DNA of 64,000 nucleotides, taken from assembly GCA_021234155.1 (NCBI GenBank), contig JAJEKV010000031.1:12016301-12080300 (forward strand), read 5' to 3'. This DNA is from Isoetes taiwanensis (taxonomy: Eukaryota > Streptophyta > Lycopodiopsida > Isoetales > Isoetaceae). Shown piece after piece: positions 50,604 through 61,647 of this stretch; position 1 is the first letter of the stretch; every line of letters starts with the position of its first letter. A program made the translations under genes and the position numbers. The notes below the pieces were generated by a model. That model was not told where the DNA came from, ran no database searches, and saw only the letters and a list, made by a program, of their open reading frames with translations.

Positions 50604-52900
50604 GCCTTGCAGTTGTGCTCTTAGGTTTTCTGTTTCTGCCCAATGTTTTAGTTTATTATCCAGCACCTTCCCGAACCACTTGGCAAAGATAGAGCTCACC
50701 ATAGTTCCCAGGCTCTTCCCTGCTTCCTTGCTTATGTAGGGATATCAACCTATTGTATGTCCATCTGTCTGGCAGCCCTGTATAGATTACGCCATTAAAT
50801 ATCCCAGTGACCTATTTCCCAATTACTGTGTCTACACATTTTAGTAGCTCGACAGTCAATCCATAAAGTTCTGGAGCTTTGTCATTGGACATTTTATGTA
50901 GAGCAATCATCAATTCCTGCATGCTAAAACATGGTTTATTTGTCTCCTGTGGGGCGGGTATAGGCATTGGTGAGGCCCCTGTCATATAGTTTCTCAAGGT
51001 ATTCTTCCCATTCGATCCCTCGGACATCCTACTGTGCATTCTCTGGTTTTCTGTTCCCCCCTCCCTTCACTTTCAGTCTTTTCTAGAACTTCCTGGGTTG
51101 CTTTTTTAGTATTTCAGCCAGACCCCATTGGTGCTGTAATAAATTCTTGTTTCGTTTTGATTTCAATAATCTTAGATATGTCGCCCTTTCTGTATATGTT
51201 TCCGTGCCTTTGTGATCTCTGACTCTTCTTTTCTGCTCCCCACACTCCTCATCATACCATACTGAGGCCCTGAAAGCCTGGCTCTTCTTGGATCTTTTCC
51301 GTTTTCCGAAGATATCCCTTGCCACCTTCACCATTATATCGTTTCGCATGTTCCTATTCTTGTCTTCTCTATGTTCCTCCCATGCCCATTTCTCTATTTC
51401 TGATCTGACATTTTGTGTGAAAGATTCCGCATGCCTATTCTGGAAGTGTATTTTCATGTTTGTGTTCTTTTCCTTGCCTGGTGTCTCCGTCTGTACTTGT
51501 CCGTCCTGTTTAAGTGTCAACTGGATGGGTCTGTGGCTCTCCCTCTTTCCAGTCGGCCATTCTGCTAGCATAAAGCTTAAGATGTCTGCTACTGCTTGGT
51601 CATTTAGTAGCACATAATCGACTATGCTTTTCCTACGTGTATTCTGGCTCATGAATTCCCCTGATTTGCACCATTTCTGTGCCCCATTGGCTATAATGAC
51701 TCCTGTCGTTGTGCATATCTCCACCAGTAACTCCCCTTTGGCATTGATTTCTGCCTTGTCTTTTGTACTTCTTCTCCAATCCTATGATCTCGCAGTATGT
51801 AATGTTCTGGCTTGTTAATTATCCTTCTGGTCATCCCCTGATTTTTGTGATCGATGCTGGGCCCATATGCCCGTTTTAGTGCACATGCTCCTCGCCGACC
51901 CCGTTTCTACTTCCCCCTCCTACACAGGGCTGTATCACTACGGGAGCTCTCCCCATTGATGCTCCTCCATCCGGTCCCTGCGTCATCGATATCGGGGGGT
52001 TGATGTCCTCCCCCTCCTGCCCTTTTGACCTTATGGCCTCCAGTCTCCCCACATTCTGATCTTATCCCAGGAGTGGCTGGTCCCTGATCCGTTTGTGCAA
52101 GTACACTTTCCCATTTCTGACTCTTGCATGTATCCCTGCCTGATTCAATTCCCTGGCTTTGGCCAGTTCTTTGTGTAGCCCTTGTCACTGCATGACTATT
52201 AGTGCTTCTTGCACCTTGATCCCATTTCTCAGTCTAGACCCCGTGCGCAGTATTCGTTCCTTGGTTGCCATGTCTCTGAGTGTCAGATTTATGTGCCTTG
52301 CCGGTCCCCTCCATTGCCGCGAGCGCACTGCTTTGGCGATTATGCTTCGATGCTCTTTGAAAACTCCTTCTACTATTTCTGCAGTAACTCGATACGAATC
52401 TTCACTAGGTTTCTCTGCTACCCCTATCAGCCTAACGTCATGTTTAATCCTATTCTGTTCTTCAAATTCCATGATGTGCGGTTCTATTTTATCAAAGGAT
52501 TCCCATGCATCTAACTCAACATTCACCTTTTCTAGATCAACCAACCTCTGCATGATCTTGGCCTTTTCTTCTTCAATTTTAATTATCCTCCATTGCATCT
52601 CCTCGCTTGTCCTCTCGACCCCTTGTATCCTGATATCCATGCTGGATATGGCTATCTTGTTGCGATTAGCCTTTTCCGCTAGCGTATTGAGTGCGTCCAT
52701 GCTTGGAATTCTGGCTTCCAGCTGCTTATTCATCTGGGCTAGAAAGTCCTTGAGGTCTTGCTGGCTCACTTCTTGTTGTATCCCCCCTCTTCTATTGGTC
52801 GAGACCGGTGTGATCCGCCATCGAGCCTTGGGTGTAGTTCTCAGTGACGATTTTCCTCCGGCTGAACTGTGAAACTGTGATAGGGCTTTCCTCTTGGTAT
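50604..52900 (-). mobile_element. LINE, 5' part (ORF1, endonuclease remnant, start of RT)
   Basis: On the minus strand, ORF1 (52769-52185, about 194 codons) begins MSQQDLKDFLAQMNKQLEAR and has coiled-coil character plus RRPARHINLTLRDMATKE-like basic sequence near its end, with a Gly-rich extension to 51907. ORF2 shows the C terminus of an apurinic-type endonuclease (SIVDYVLLNDQAV; ESHRPIQLTL), the linker (RNDIMVKVARDIFGKRKRSK) and the RT entry (LHKMSNDKAPELYGLTVELL, 50812-51039; AKWFGKVLDNKLKHW near 50670). The first part of the endonuclease is missing. The RT resumes at 32308, left of element B. Confidence 0.75.
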
Positions 52901-54210
52901 CACTGCGTTTCCTCTACACAAATATATTTTGCCTTCCAAATGGTACCTTGTTTGAAAAGCCCTTGATGTGGATTTTGAATTAGTCATAATTATTCTGTCC
53001 ACTTCTCTGCATTATTCGATTTGATGTTTCACATCTTGTCCGTTGTTATGCATGTAATCTGGTATTTACTAATTTCAACCTGTTCTGAGAATAAGGATGG
53101 TGGGTTTCACCTCACCGTTCCTGCTGATTGGCCGGGGGTGACCCTCTCTGTACCAATCTGAGTTTTCCGGTAGTGAACTACCAAGGTATTTTATTTATTT
53201 ACTGATTTATTTATTTCTTTCTTTATCTCTTTATTCTTGTCATTTTGGTGAATCCAGGTACCAGTTGGAGATTCGCGACCTTGCTATCCTGGCCAACGGC
53301 GGGAGTTGTACTCCTCAATCCATAGCATAGCCCAGTCCCCCTTTTTGACGATAACCCAGTTGTGATGTGTCATTTCTACTGATGTGTGATTCATGTCTCC
53401 CATGTTCACTCTGCTAGTGAGGGTTCGAGTTTATGGAGGTCCGGATTGCTAGTTGGTGGGTCTAGCCCTCGCTATCCTGGTGTACGATAGAGGCTGGGCC
53501 TCTCTGTCCCGTATCTTGTTTCGTCCGTCTTTTACTCATTTGTGTACATTATTTGCACATTCTCGTTTGGGTGTATCTTCCTGTATTCTTTGTCCAAGCA
53601 TTATCTGTTTAGTAAAGGCCCTCATCATTTGGGCATTTTATTCCTGTTATTATCTTTCCCCATCTGTATTTATTCGAATGTTGTTTCTATGTTTGATTGA
53701 GCTTCTTATTGTACCTTAGTTCGTATGAGTCTCCATATTGCTATGATTTGTATCCCCCCTTGCATTCCCATCTACAAATTTTCCTGTCATGTCCTCACTG
53801 CTGTTCGCAGCCGGATTCGTGATTTTCGTCTATGGGTAGTACCCTTGATGCTGGCGACTTATCGTGTTCATTAAATACTTTGTTGTTAAAAGAGAAATTT
53901 TCTATTTACCTATCAATTCCCACAATATTTCTACAGAATTTCTTCTAACTCCTGGGTTATCAGAAAACTCATATAATTCAGATAATTCATGGTCAAGTAA
54001 TATACAATTCAGATTCTCCCCGCTCGGGAAATAGTCATAAAATCAGGTATGAATAACAGGTTTGTAACTTCTAAACAGAAGAAGAGATATCTAAGCAGAA
54101 TCAGAGACTAAAAGAAGACAAAAAACTGATGAACATAGAACAAAGGAAAAAAATCAAAAAGCTGAGTCGCCCTCGACCTCTCCCATTCCGGCCTGCCCAC
54201 TGCTTATCCA
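52900..54210. other. no gene recognised; possibly LINE 5' flank
   Basis: T-rich sequence with TTTA/TTTC runs near 53190-53240. The plus-strand frame at 53453-53719 has no domain. Confidence 0.35.
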
Positions 54211-54214
54211 CTTC

Positions 54215-54688
54215 TCAATATCTACTTGCCCGCCTTCTTGCCTGCCGAGGTCTCCCCGTCTTCTTTTTCTTCTCTACATTTCTTGCCATAAGAGCTCTGC
54301 ATATATATTCCATTGGGTTTTTCTCGCAACAAATCACATATACTTTCCTGAAGTCTCCAACCAGCAAATCGTGCTGATAGTTAACAGATTTCTGTATTGC
54401 AGCATTCATTTATAGCCAGCTGAAGCACGCCATCACTCGTTCCTTATCTTGCCTCCTAACTGAGTCGTTTTTGTCGGCCAAGACCCCCATAATCTCCAAC
54501 AGTCGAAGATTATATCCTGCATCTTTCATGGTTTGTGCATGATGAATTCTATCACAGAACAAGCAGTGAACTCTACCATGGTCTATGCAAGACGAGAGCC
54601 CCTTTTCCAGACAGAGGCAATCCTCCTCACATATACACCATGGTCTTGTGTCTTCTAGCTCCGGGTTCCAGGGGACTGTAAGACTCAC
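54215..54688 (-). pseudogene. Cys-rich unknown ORF
   Basis: The frame (54688-54410) contains WCICEEDCLCLEKGLSSCID, then HGRVHCLFCDRIHH, a dense set of Cys and His suited to zinc binding. It is followed by GYNLRLLEIMGVLADKNDS and a stop. The same frame continues past the stop (54409-54215) to a Lys/Arg-rich end (VEKKKKTGRPRQARRRASRY). No family was recognised. It could be a decayed gene with zinc finger and basic tail. Confidence 0.35.
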
Positions 54689-54699
54689 CGGGTTCCCAG

Positions 54700-55760
54700 A
54701 TTCTTGCCTCTGTCCATACTCTTTCTGGCGCCCTGATTCTGAAGCTGGATACTTGTTCTATGAGGAAGTCTGCCTCCCGTCAACTGCAGGAACCCTAAAT
54801 CTTCGAAGCGAAACCAGACATCGTCTCATGGGCTTGTATTTTTTAATAGTCTGATTACTTTTAGGATTAGCTCCTTTTTCCCGCCCCTTTTTTCGATACG
54901 CCTCTATTAATTATTAGTCTTGTCTTATTTTCATATGTGTGTGGGGAGGATATCGTAATCATGCCCTAACCGCTTTTCACTGACATATGTACCACGGCTT
55001 CTCAGTGTTGGGGTTAATCATTAACGGCTATCCGCCCATCATACGAATGATCTCTACTGAATTTATTGTTCCAATCTTAGCCCCCGCTACAAATGTTAGT
55101 ATGCCAGTCATAAATGCTAGTTTAACGCTCTAGTGGCCTTCATCGCCCGTTCTTCTCTTCCCCGATGTCTGATCTTATGGGTGCCACGTCACCCTGCTCC
55201 TGTCAGTCATATTTGCTTTCGGATGTTGATTGTTTCACTCATTTTTCGCTATGTTTCTGATATCTTGTACCATTGATATCTTCCTGTGCCGTCGTATCCT
55301 ACTTGTCAGCGTCTCTTACTCCTGCTTTCTAGTGCTATACATGCGCCACGTCATTCTCCCATGCATTTATTTTGGACTAAGCTTAAATTAGAGTTAGTTG
55401 CGTACATTCCATACCCACTACTTGCTCAACGGTTTCAATTTCAAAATTTTTGAGTCTGCATCGCATGGCCTCCTTTCCCTTGGGGTATTTCCGGCATTGA
55501 TTTTGCTTCAACTTCCTAAAAACTGTAGTTACAGACCTCCATCTAGTTCGATCCATGACCAAGGGTATATAGAAACTAGGATTTGCAAAAAAATACTAAT
55601 TGCATCTAACCTTTTTATCATACAGTACTATGTTCTGGTAAGATTTACTACAATGAGATTTGGGCACTCTGTTCATTCCAGAAATCATATGTATCAAAGC
55701 ATTTAATTATCTATATATAAGGAAGCAAAGATACATTCTCTAAAACGATTAAAACACTTT
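54700..55760. other. no gene recognised
   Basis: Only short frames without domain; no repeat structure noticed. Confidence 0.35.
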
Positions 55761-55774
55761 GGAGTTTTGGCTAC

Positions 55775-56292
55775 TTATGTTGATCCTCCTCCCTGCCCTC
55801 TGCATTCATTCTCTTCTATCAGGGCTTCCAGCATCAGATTGTAATCTGATCTGTTGCCAAACATGGCAAGTAGATTGTCGAGCACTCGAGTGCTGGGTTC
55901 TATCCAGCAATAATAGAACATGTGCCTCCCTTTTCTGTTGGGGCAGATGGTAGTTTGCCTCAAAATGGGTCTTAAGATTATTGCCTATCCATAGATCCAT
56001 TCTTCAAGAGCTTTTCCAACGCTTTACATCGGATTTCTTCCTTTTTAAGCATATATAGATAATCTAGCAGTTCTTGTTTTCCCATCGCGTCTTCATCTTT
56101 TTCTACCCAGCCTGTATGAGCTCCTGTGCCGATCAATCGACTGACACAGTCTTGAAACTCTGTTCTGTGTTTCCTTTTGAAATTCCTAAGGATCTCCCCT
56201 TGTAACCTATTCAGTTCTTCCAGTACTACTTCAGTCCGCGACCTCTGCATGTGCAGTTCATTTTCCCCACTCTGTAGTCGCATGATCACCAT
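55775..56292 (-). pseudogene. unknown helical ORF
   Basis: 56292-55978 encodes MVIMRLQSGENELHMQRSRT, VVLEELNRLQGEILRNFKRK and ELLDYLYMLKKEEIRCKALE, mostly helical. A second frame (55963-55775) gives RKGRHMFYYCWIEPSTRVLD. They may be parts of one gene together with the Cys-rich ORF further along the strand; that link is only positional. Confidence 0.3.
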
Positions 56293-56439
56293 TTTCTTTG
56301 TGCGATCCCCTAGCTTATTCGACTCTTCCTATTTTTGTATTATCCTACCCTCTTCCCGCCTCAAACCCATGGCTAGTCCTGTATCTTATACACATATCTC
56401 ACAGGGAAATGTGATGGGAGCCGTACCTGGTACCTGCGT

Positions 56440-56500
56440 CTTCTCGAATCTCGCATCCCGCATCCCGCATCCCGATCCCGCATCCCGCATCCCGAATTCA
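56440..56500 (+). repeat. CATCCCG tandem repeat
   Basis: Imperfect tandem copies of CGCATCC / CGATCC run from about 56448 to 56495. Confidence 0.8.
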
Positions 56501-57173
56501 AATTCTAAAAACATGGATGTGGCTGCGTTGCAATTCTTGCAGCAAGAAGAAAGGCGCTTCCATTTTGTACATAGCGCTTGAAGGTTTTAGGAGGACTGGG
56601 CGCTTCCTGGAGCCGATCACCCATTTGGATCTTCGGGGTGCAGCCAATCAGCCTTGTCGGGCTTCCAAAAAACTTAACCCATTTGTTTAATCGATCACAG
56701 TAAACAAGGCAAGCTCCAATTCTCAGTGCATTTATTCTTTATTGACGTCGACTATGGCAATAGGTGTGATTCTCTGTAAAAATACATCTCTGTTGAAACT
56801 AAGTTGTTAAATGCCTCTAAAAGTATGTTTGCAATGTAAGTAAGCTACTTATGACTAATTGTGTGATTCTGTCTAAAATTACAACTACATACAGTTAAAG
56901 AGGTTGTTTAGCTCTTGTAGTAAATGCTTTGCTCTTCTAGTAAGTCTGTTAAATGTTGGTACCTCGTAAATACTAATCTGATCCACTAACCGCTTTATAT
57001 CGCTACGTTGCAGTGTTCCAAGTCAAAGGGACAGCTACCTGCTCGCTTCTCGACAAAATTGCGACTGCAATCTCTCGCAGAGATGCCACTGTTAACTTCT
57101 CCATGAGATCGCGATTGTATTCCTTCGGAGCATTTTTCGTGGTGATAAAAGGCCAGCTGCTTTACATATCTGC

Positions 57174-59302
57174 GTGTGTTGTCATTGCTTGACAAGATCA
57201 CGGTCGAATCGTTCATACCGATTACTAAATAATGGACTGCTGGAGAATGGAGATCAGATCCATGCATTTCAATGGCTGGAAGGTTGTAGAAGGGAAGGTG
57301 ATTTCGTCAAGCATCACAATTTGCCCTTGCCTGAAGGATGTGCAGTTGTGTCCCTAGAACATATTCTGGAAGAGGAACTCCTCTTGCCGTATCCTGAAAC
57401 AGAAATGAGGACACTCTTGGAATCCAAAGGTGCCTTCATTTTATGGCCCACTAAGGACATAGCTAACATTTTCTACCCCCCAGCACAGATCAGGCGCATA
57501 ATATGGCAGGAGCCCGTGGGGCAGATTCATCCATCTGATGCGGACGTCCCTAAGGCCATTTGAAGGGATGACCTTCTTGATCGTGCATGTACGCTGATGC
57601 ATGAATGCTCTGACATCCCATATGCCATGGGCGTGATTGTTTTCACAGACCCCAATCACGCCATTTCGGATATGCGGTTGGGCAAAGACTGTATAGCTGC
57701 TACCATAATGAGCCTGCGACCTATGCCAAAGAGGCCATCCATGAGGTGTCAAGCTTGTGCTGAAATGCCAGAAATGCATGACCTGGTCAGATGGAAGACT
57801 GCTCTTGTTCTAATTGATAGTGTCCCTGTATCAAAGCTTATAACGGCTATAGTAGAGGAGGACAAAGAGCTGGAACACTATGCAATAAAGCCAGAAATAG
57901 CTAATGCCAAAAAGAGACCGTACAATATGGTAAATCGAACGCCGAGATCACCTGCCCTCCCCACTAAATGTGAAAGGAAATCCACGGCCAGTGTTATCTT
58001 AGACTTCAAGTCTTCATTGTGTTGCTTAAGGAGATGTTGTGCTAGCTTTTCTTCCAGTGAGATTATACAAATGAGAAAATTCCATTGGAACATGAGAGCA
58101 GCAGACATGACTACGTTTATTTACAATATGCTAGATGTCTGTTCAGTTAACGGGCAGGTCAAGAAAGTCATATTGAATAATAAGGAAGGTTGCTTGAAAG
58201 CATGGCATAGGCAATGTCTACTTTCTATAAGTGGAGAAAATTTTTCTTGGGTGGTCACAGAGTTGCTGAGCATGGAAATACTGGGTCAAAGAAAACAAGA
58301 TCTTATACACTGGTAATGCTGTGCTGTCTACATAGACTATGCCTCATAGATCCAAAAGAACAGTTGATGGTGTGAGGGAGAATGTGAAAAGGCAACCGGC
58401 TCAACTTAAGAAGGCTCTACTTGCAGTTAGACAACTGTTCAGACCAGAACAAGAATAGATATCTCTTCTTTTATCTTTCCTATCTTGTTTGGTTCGGTGT
58501 CTTCAAACAAATACAACTAGGTTTTATGATGGTTGGATATATCCATGATGATATTGATGCACTCCTTGGTAACTACTCCACTTTAATGCGCAGATCAGAT
58601 GCACTTACTATTCCAGAGCTAACGCAACTCTTTCGAGAATGTAGCACCAAGGCACCATCACCGTACCTTGTTACAGAGGTTCCTGATTGGAAGTCTTTCG
58701 TGAAAGGATATATACATTCCTAATAAGAAGGATTGCTTGATTGGTCATTTGGAGCCCTTATTGTTCAAGTTTTGCATGAAGGATGGATGGCCACTAATGT
58801 ATTACAAGATGAGACCAGGCCATAGAGAATAGTTACTAGATAAGGGTATTGGATGTGGAAAGCAGATGATAATGGTGTGCCCATGATACCGATTGGCTCT
58901 CCAAAGTCTGTTAAGCCGTATGCAAGCCTAAAGGACATAGATGCTTCGAGATCGTCTATTGCAAAGTACATGATGCATTGGGCTAATATCTCTAGGGCTG
59001 GAGTGAACTCATGGTCCAATTCTTACATGAGTGAAGTTATTGACTACTGGTCTGATCTGATGCGTGTCCTAGGGGATGTTCCCTCTGGCAATACTGAAAT
59101 AAAGAACTTCTGGCCTCAAACGAGGCAAGATGTGGTAGCCGAGGAAAATCCAATTATGGTTGATGAATATAATGCTCGCCCACCTTACATGGGACCTGCA
59201 AAGGATAAACTTGAAAATGCAGTTGAAATATCCGACCCATACCAGGATGTCCAAAAAGGCATGTTCTTGGTTGTCAGGCCAGGAGATGCGTGTCCTGCAT
59301 AG
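57174..59302 (+). pseudogene. unclassified transposon protein, copy 2, with DUF8039-like start
   Basis: The first frame (57174-57563) has LPLPEGCAVVSLEHILEEEL, then LLPYPETEMRTLLESKGAFI and LWP, resembling the DUF8039 domain; the same type of domain starts the H3-like protein of element B. Later frames (57597-58316, 58421-58723, 58853-59302) match copy 1 at 309-3096 piece by piece: GVIVFTDPNHAISDMRLGKD, a CQAC segment, MTTFIYNMLDVCSVNGQVKK with CLKAWHRQCL, TEVPDWKSFVKGY, YWSDLMRVLGDV, and MGPAKDKLENAVEISDPYQD before FLVVRPGD. It may be a transposase or a companion protein. Stops and shifts are fewer than in copy 1, so this copy is younger. No terminal repeats were found. Confidence 0.6.
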
Positions 59303-60274
59303 GTAGCGTATGCAGAAGAGGACCATGTACGACCTTAATCTTCCACATTTTGAAGAGGTTCTTGTGTCTTGGTAGGAGCTAGTGGCTGGCATAAAAAGTG
59401 GAGACCAAATCCTAATGACAGACCACGCTATCAGCCTCTCAAAACCATAGACTGTGGTTGGTCAGTTGAGCCCAAGCCATTGTTCACAATAATCCCTAAA
59501 TGCAGGTGTCCAGCTGCAGGAACTATTGGCTAAAGAGGCAACTGAAGGCGATGAGGACAACAAACAAGTTACTCAAGTATGATAAATCAGATAATATTCA
59601 TTATGCTTATACATCCTTACATCTATGATAGGTGCACACATTATTGATGGCATATAGTCAATGAATCACTCATCAACACCTACTAAGGCGATCCCATTTA
59701 GCTCGTAGGTATGGCACTCAGGAAGCCAAATAAGGTGAATGACAATACGCTGAAGCCGAGGCAATCATACTCACGACCATTAGCTTTGGATTGCAGGTAG
59801 GGATCAAGGAGAACACCTCTTAGTGCGCATCCAACAAGATCATTGTAGCTCATGGAGCAAGTAATGGTCTCGATGTGATCTGAACGAGTAGGCAGATAAG
59901 CCATGGCAGATGAATGACTTCTATCACCGAATGGAGCTGCTCTTATAGTTGTAAAATTATTGATATGAATTATTGGTGTAGATTGTAGCACCATTTATTG
60001 GGCATGTACAAGTGTCATGTACACGTATAAGTATCATGCAGCTTGGACTTAAGAAATAGGTGAAAGTATTTGTGCTTGAGCAAATTAGCTATGCTTGAAA
60101 TTCACAAAATTGTGTTATTCTCTCCAATTAATTAAATCCTGCTTGTTAAGGATGTCAACACATGTGAATAAGGTAATTTTGACGATCATCCACAACAATT
60201 TGACATTGCTTACAAGTATCTTTAAGAATCTTTTGCACCAAATCGAACAAAAGAATTGTTCGAACAAAAGAAAT
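59303..60274. other. no gene recognised
   Basis: Contains the 3' remainder of the transposon copy and AT-rich sequence leading to the Helitron-like end at 60275. Confidence 0.35.
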
Positions 60275-60306
60275 GGCGGCCTTGGCCGCCGCGATAAATT
60301 TCTTGT
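60275..60306 (+). mobile_element. Helitron-like 3' end, second copy
   Basis: The GGCGGCC-TT-GGCCGCC hairpin is followed by GCGATAAATTTCTTGT, identical to 28518-28540 through the final T, after which the sequences diverge. The element upstream would be non-autonomous. Confidence 0.45.
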
Positions 60307-60309
60307 ATT

Positions 60310-61050
60310 TATAAACTCATAATGGTTTGTGGTTTATTTTTTAATTAAACTTTTTCCTCAATAAAAAAAGCTTGTGAAAAGCATTTGCAAAGGTACCTGC
60401 GTTGTTAGAATCCTTTCAACATGCTTTTCAATATGAAGGCCTCACAAGCAAGCCTCCTGCCATTTTGATTATGCCATGGCAGGAAAAGCTGGTCATAACA
60501 TGATCAATCTCATCCAGATCGCAGAGTCCCCTCCAGCTCCTTCCACTCTTCCATCTTCATCATGTTCTGGCATGCTCTGTAGCTAGTCTTTTCTGCCATG
60601 TTAGAACCACTACCATCTGAAACACACAAGCTTGAGCACATGCATGGGACGATTTTTACATGCACCACCATCATGGACGACAGTGCCTATTTTGCCTGAG
60701 GAAACCTAAAGTGGTGACAGTCACGAAAACGCCCCATTTTTTGCGGATGGCTCGGCATCCTGAGCACTCAGGATGCGACATATGTAAACCAGCTCTATGG
60801 TCGAGTTTGCATATTTATTGGATAAGCATGGTGGATTTTTAGAGGATGTGGCTAAAACAGTGTCCGCGCTGGACACCTGACAATGACCAATTTCCAAACT
60901 AAAATGATGGTCCAAAGCACGCTTTCTAAAGCGACAAACGTCGGTCATGGTCAAGGTCAATTCCGAACCTTCCTTTTACGCCACCTAGTTTCACCGTACG
61001 TCAATTTGTTAGTATATTCCAGTAAAGTCCTTGTCTATAGATCAGAACTC
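60310..61050. other. no gene recognised
   Basis: Short frames only. The distal promoter of the C2 gene probably begins near 61050. Confidence 0.35.
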
Positions 61051-61059
61051 ACCCACAAA

Positions 61060-61245
61060 CCTCCGCCCGTCGATCGCGCATGTCCCTCCTCAATCCTAAC
61101 GGTCGTCCTTCTGGAACATCCGGGCCCTTGTTTACGTACGTACCAATCCCAGCCGTCCATCCCACATGTTCCTCTCCAATCCTACCGGCTTCCTTTTTGG
61201 CAATCTGGGCCCTTGTTTAGAGCACAGAAGCCGGCTCTTACAAAT
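61060..61245 (+). promoter_or_regulatory. promoter region of the intact C2 gene
   Basis: A degenerate tandem repeat of about 80 bases carries GGGCCCTTGTTTA and (A/C)GTCC-rich blocks twice (near 61128 and 61209). It mirrors the 22776-22962 region of the other C2 gene. Confidence 0.55.
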
Positions 61246-61289
61246 CCCTGCTTCCTGGCTTTTCAGGCGTTTTTGGGCCCTCTGAGATT

Positions 61290-61608
61290 GGCTTAATGCT
61301 TTGGGAATTCGATATTGAGCAAAAAATTTAAGCTCAACCTGCGGTTCCGGTATGCTCTTTTCTTAGTATTAGGCTTTCTTTTTCTATTGACTTAAAGAGG
61401 TCTAAATCGGGTTTGGTTTTACAACAGTGGTTGAAATTTGGAATGTGGATGGCCTTTTAGCTGCCTTTTTAGCAGGTATGAGGATCACATACTCTAAATC
61501 AGTTTTTGAGCTCGAATTCGTAAAAGTTAAGAAGTTTAATGGCAGAGGATTGTTGTGGAAGCTTGTCGCAGAAAGTTGGTCTCAAATTCTTGTTTTTTAC
61601 GTTTTCAG
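61290..61608 (+). other. 5'UTR exon and intron of the C2 gene
   Basis: The leader exon ends GCGGTTCCG (61349); the intron runs from GTATGC (61350) to GTTTTCAG (61608). Both junctions are conserved in the inverted paralog at 22.4-22.7 kb, which supports them. The exon start is not defined. Confidence 0.7.
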
Positions 61609-61647
61609 ACGGTTTTGACCTTGGCGAAGATCTTTTTGGAATTCGGA

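Noticed and set aside
56379-56400. Sequence resembling the Tn5/Nextera mosaic end (TCTTATACACAT core)
   Set aside because: It has mismatches and a two-base insertion, and the flanks look genomic. Chance similarity is more likely than adapter contamination; raw reads would settle it.
61555-61647. Upstream extension of the C2 ORF (start at 61555)
   Set aside because: It runs through the 5'UTR intron (61350-61608), and the paralog conserves the MSFV start.
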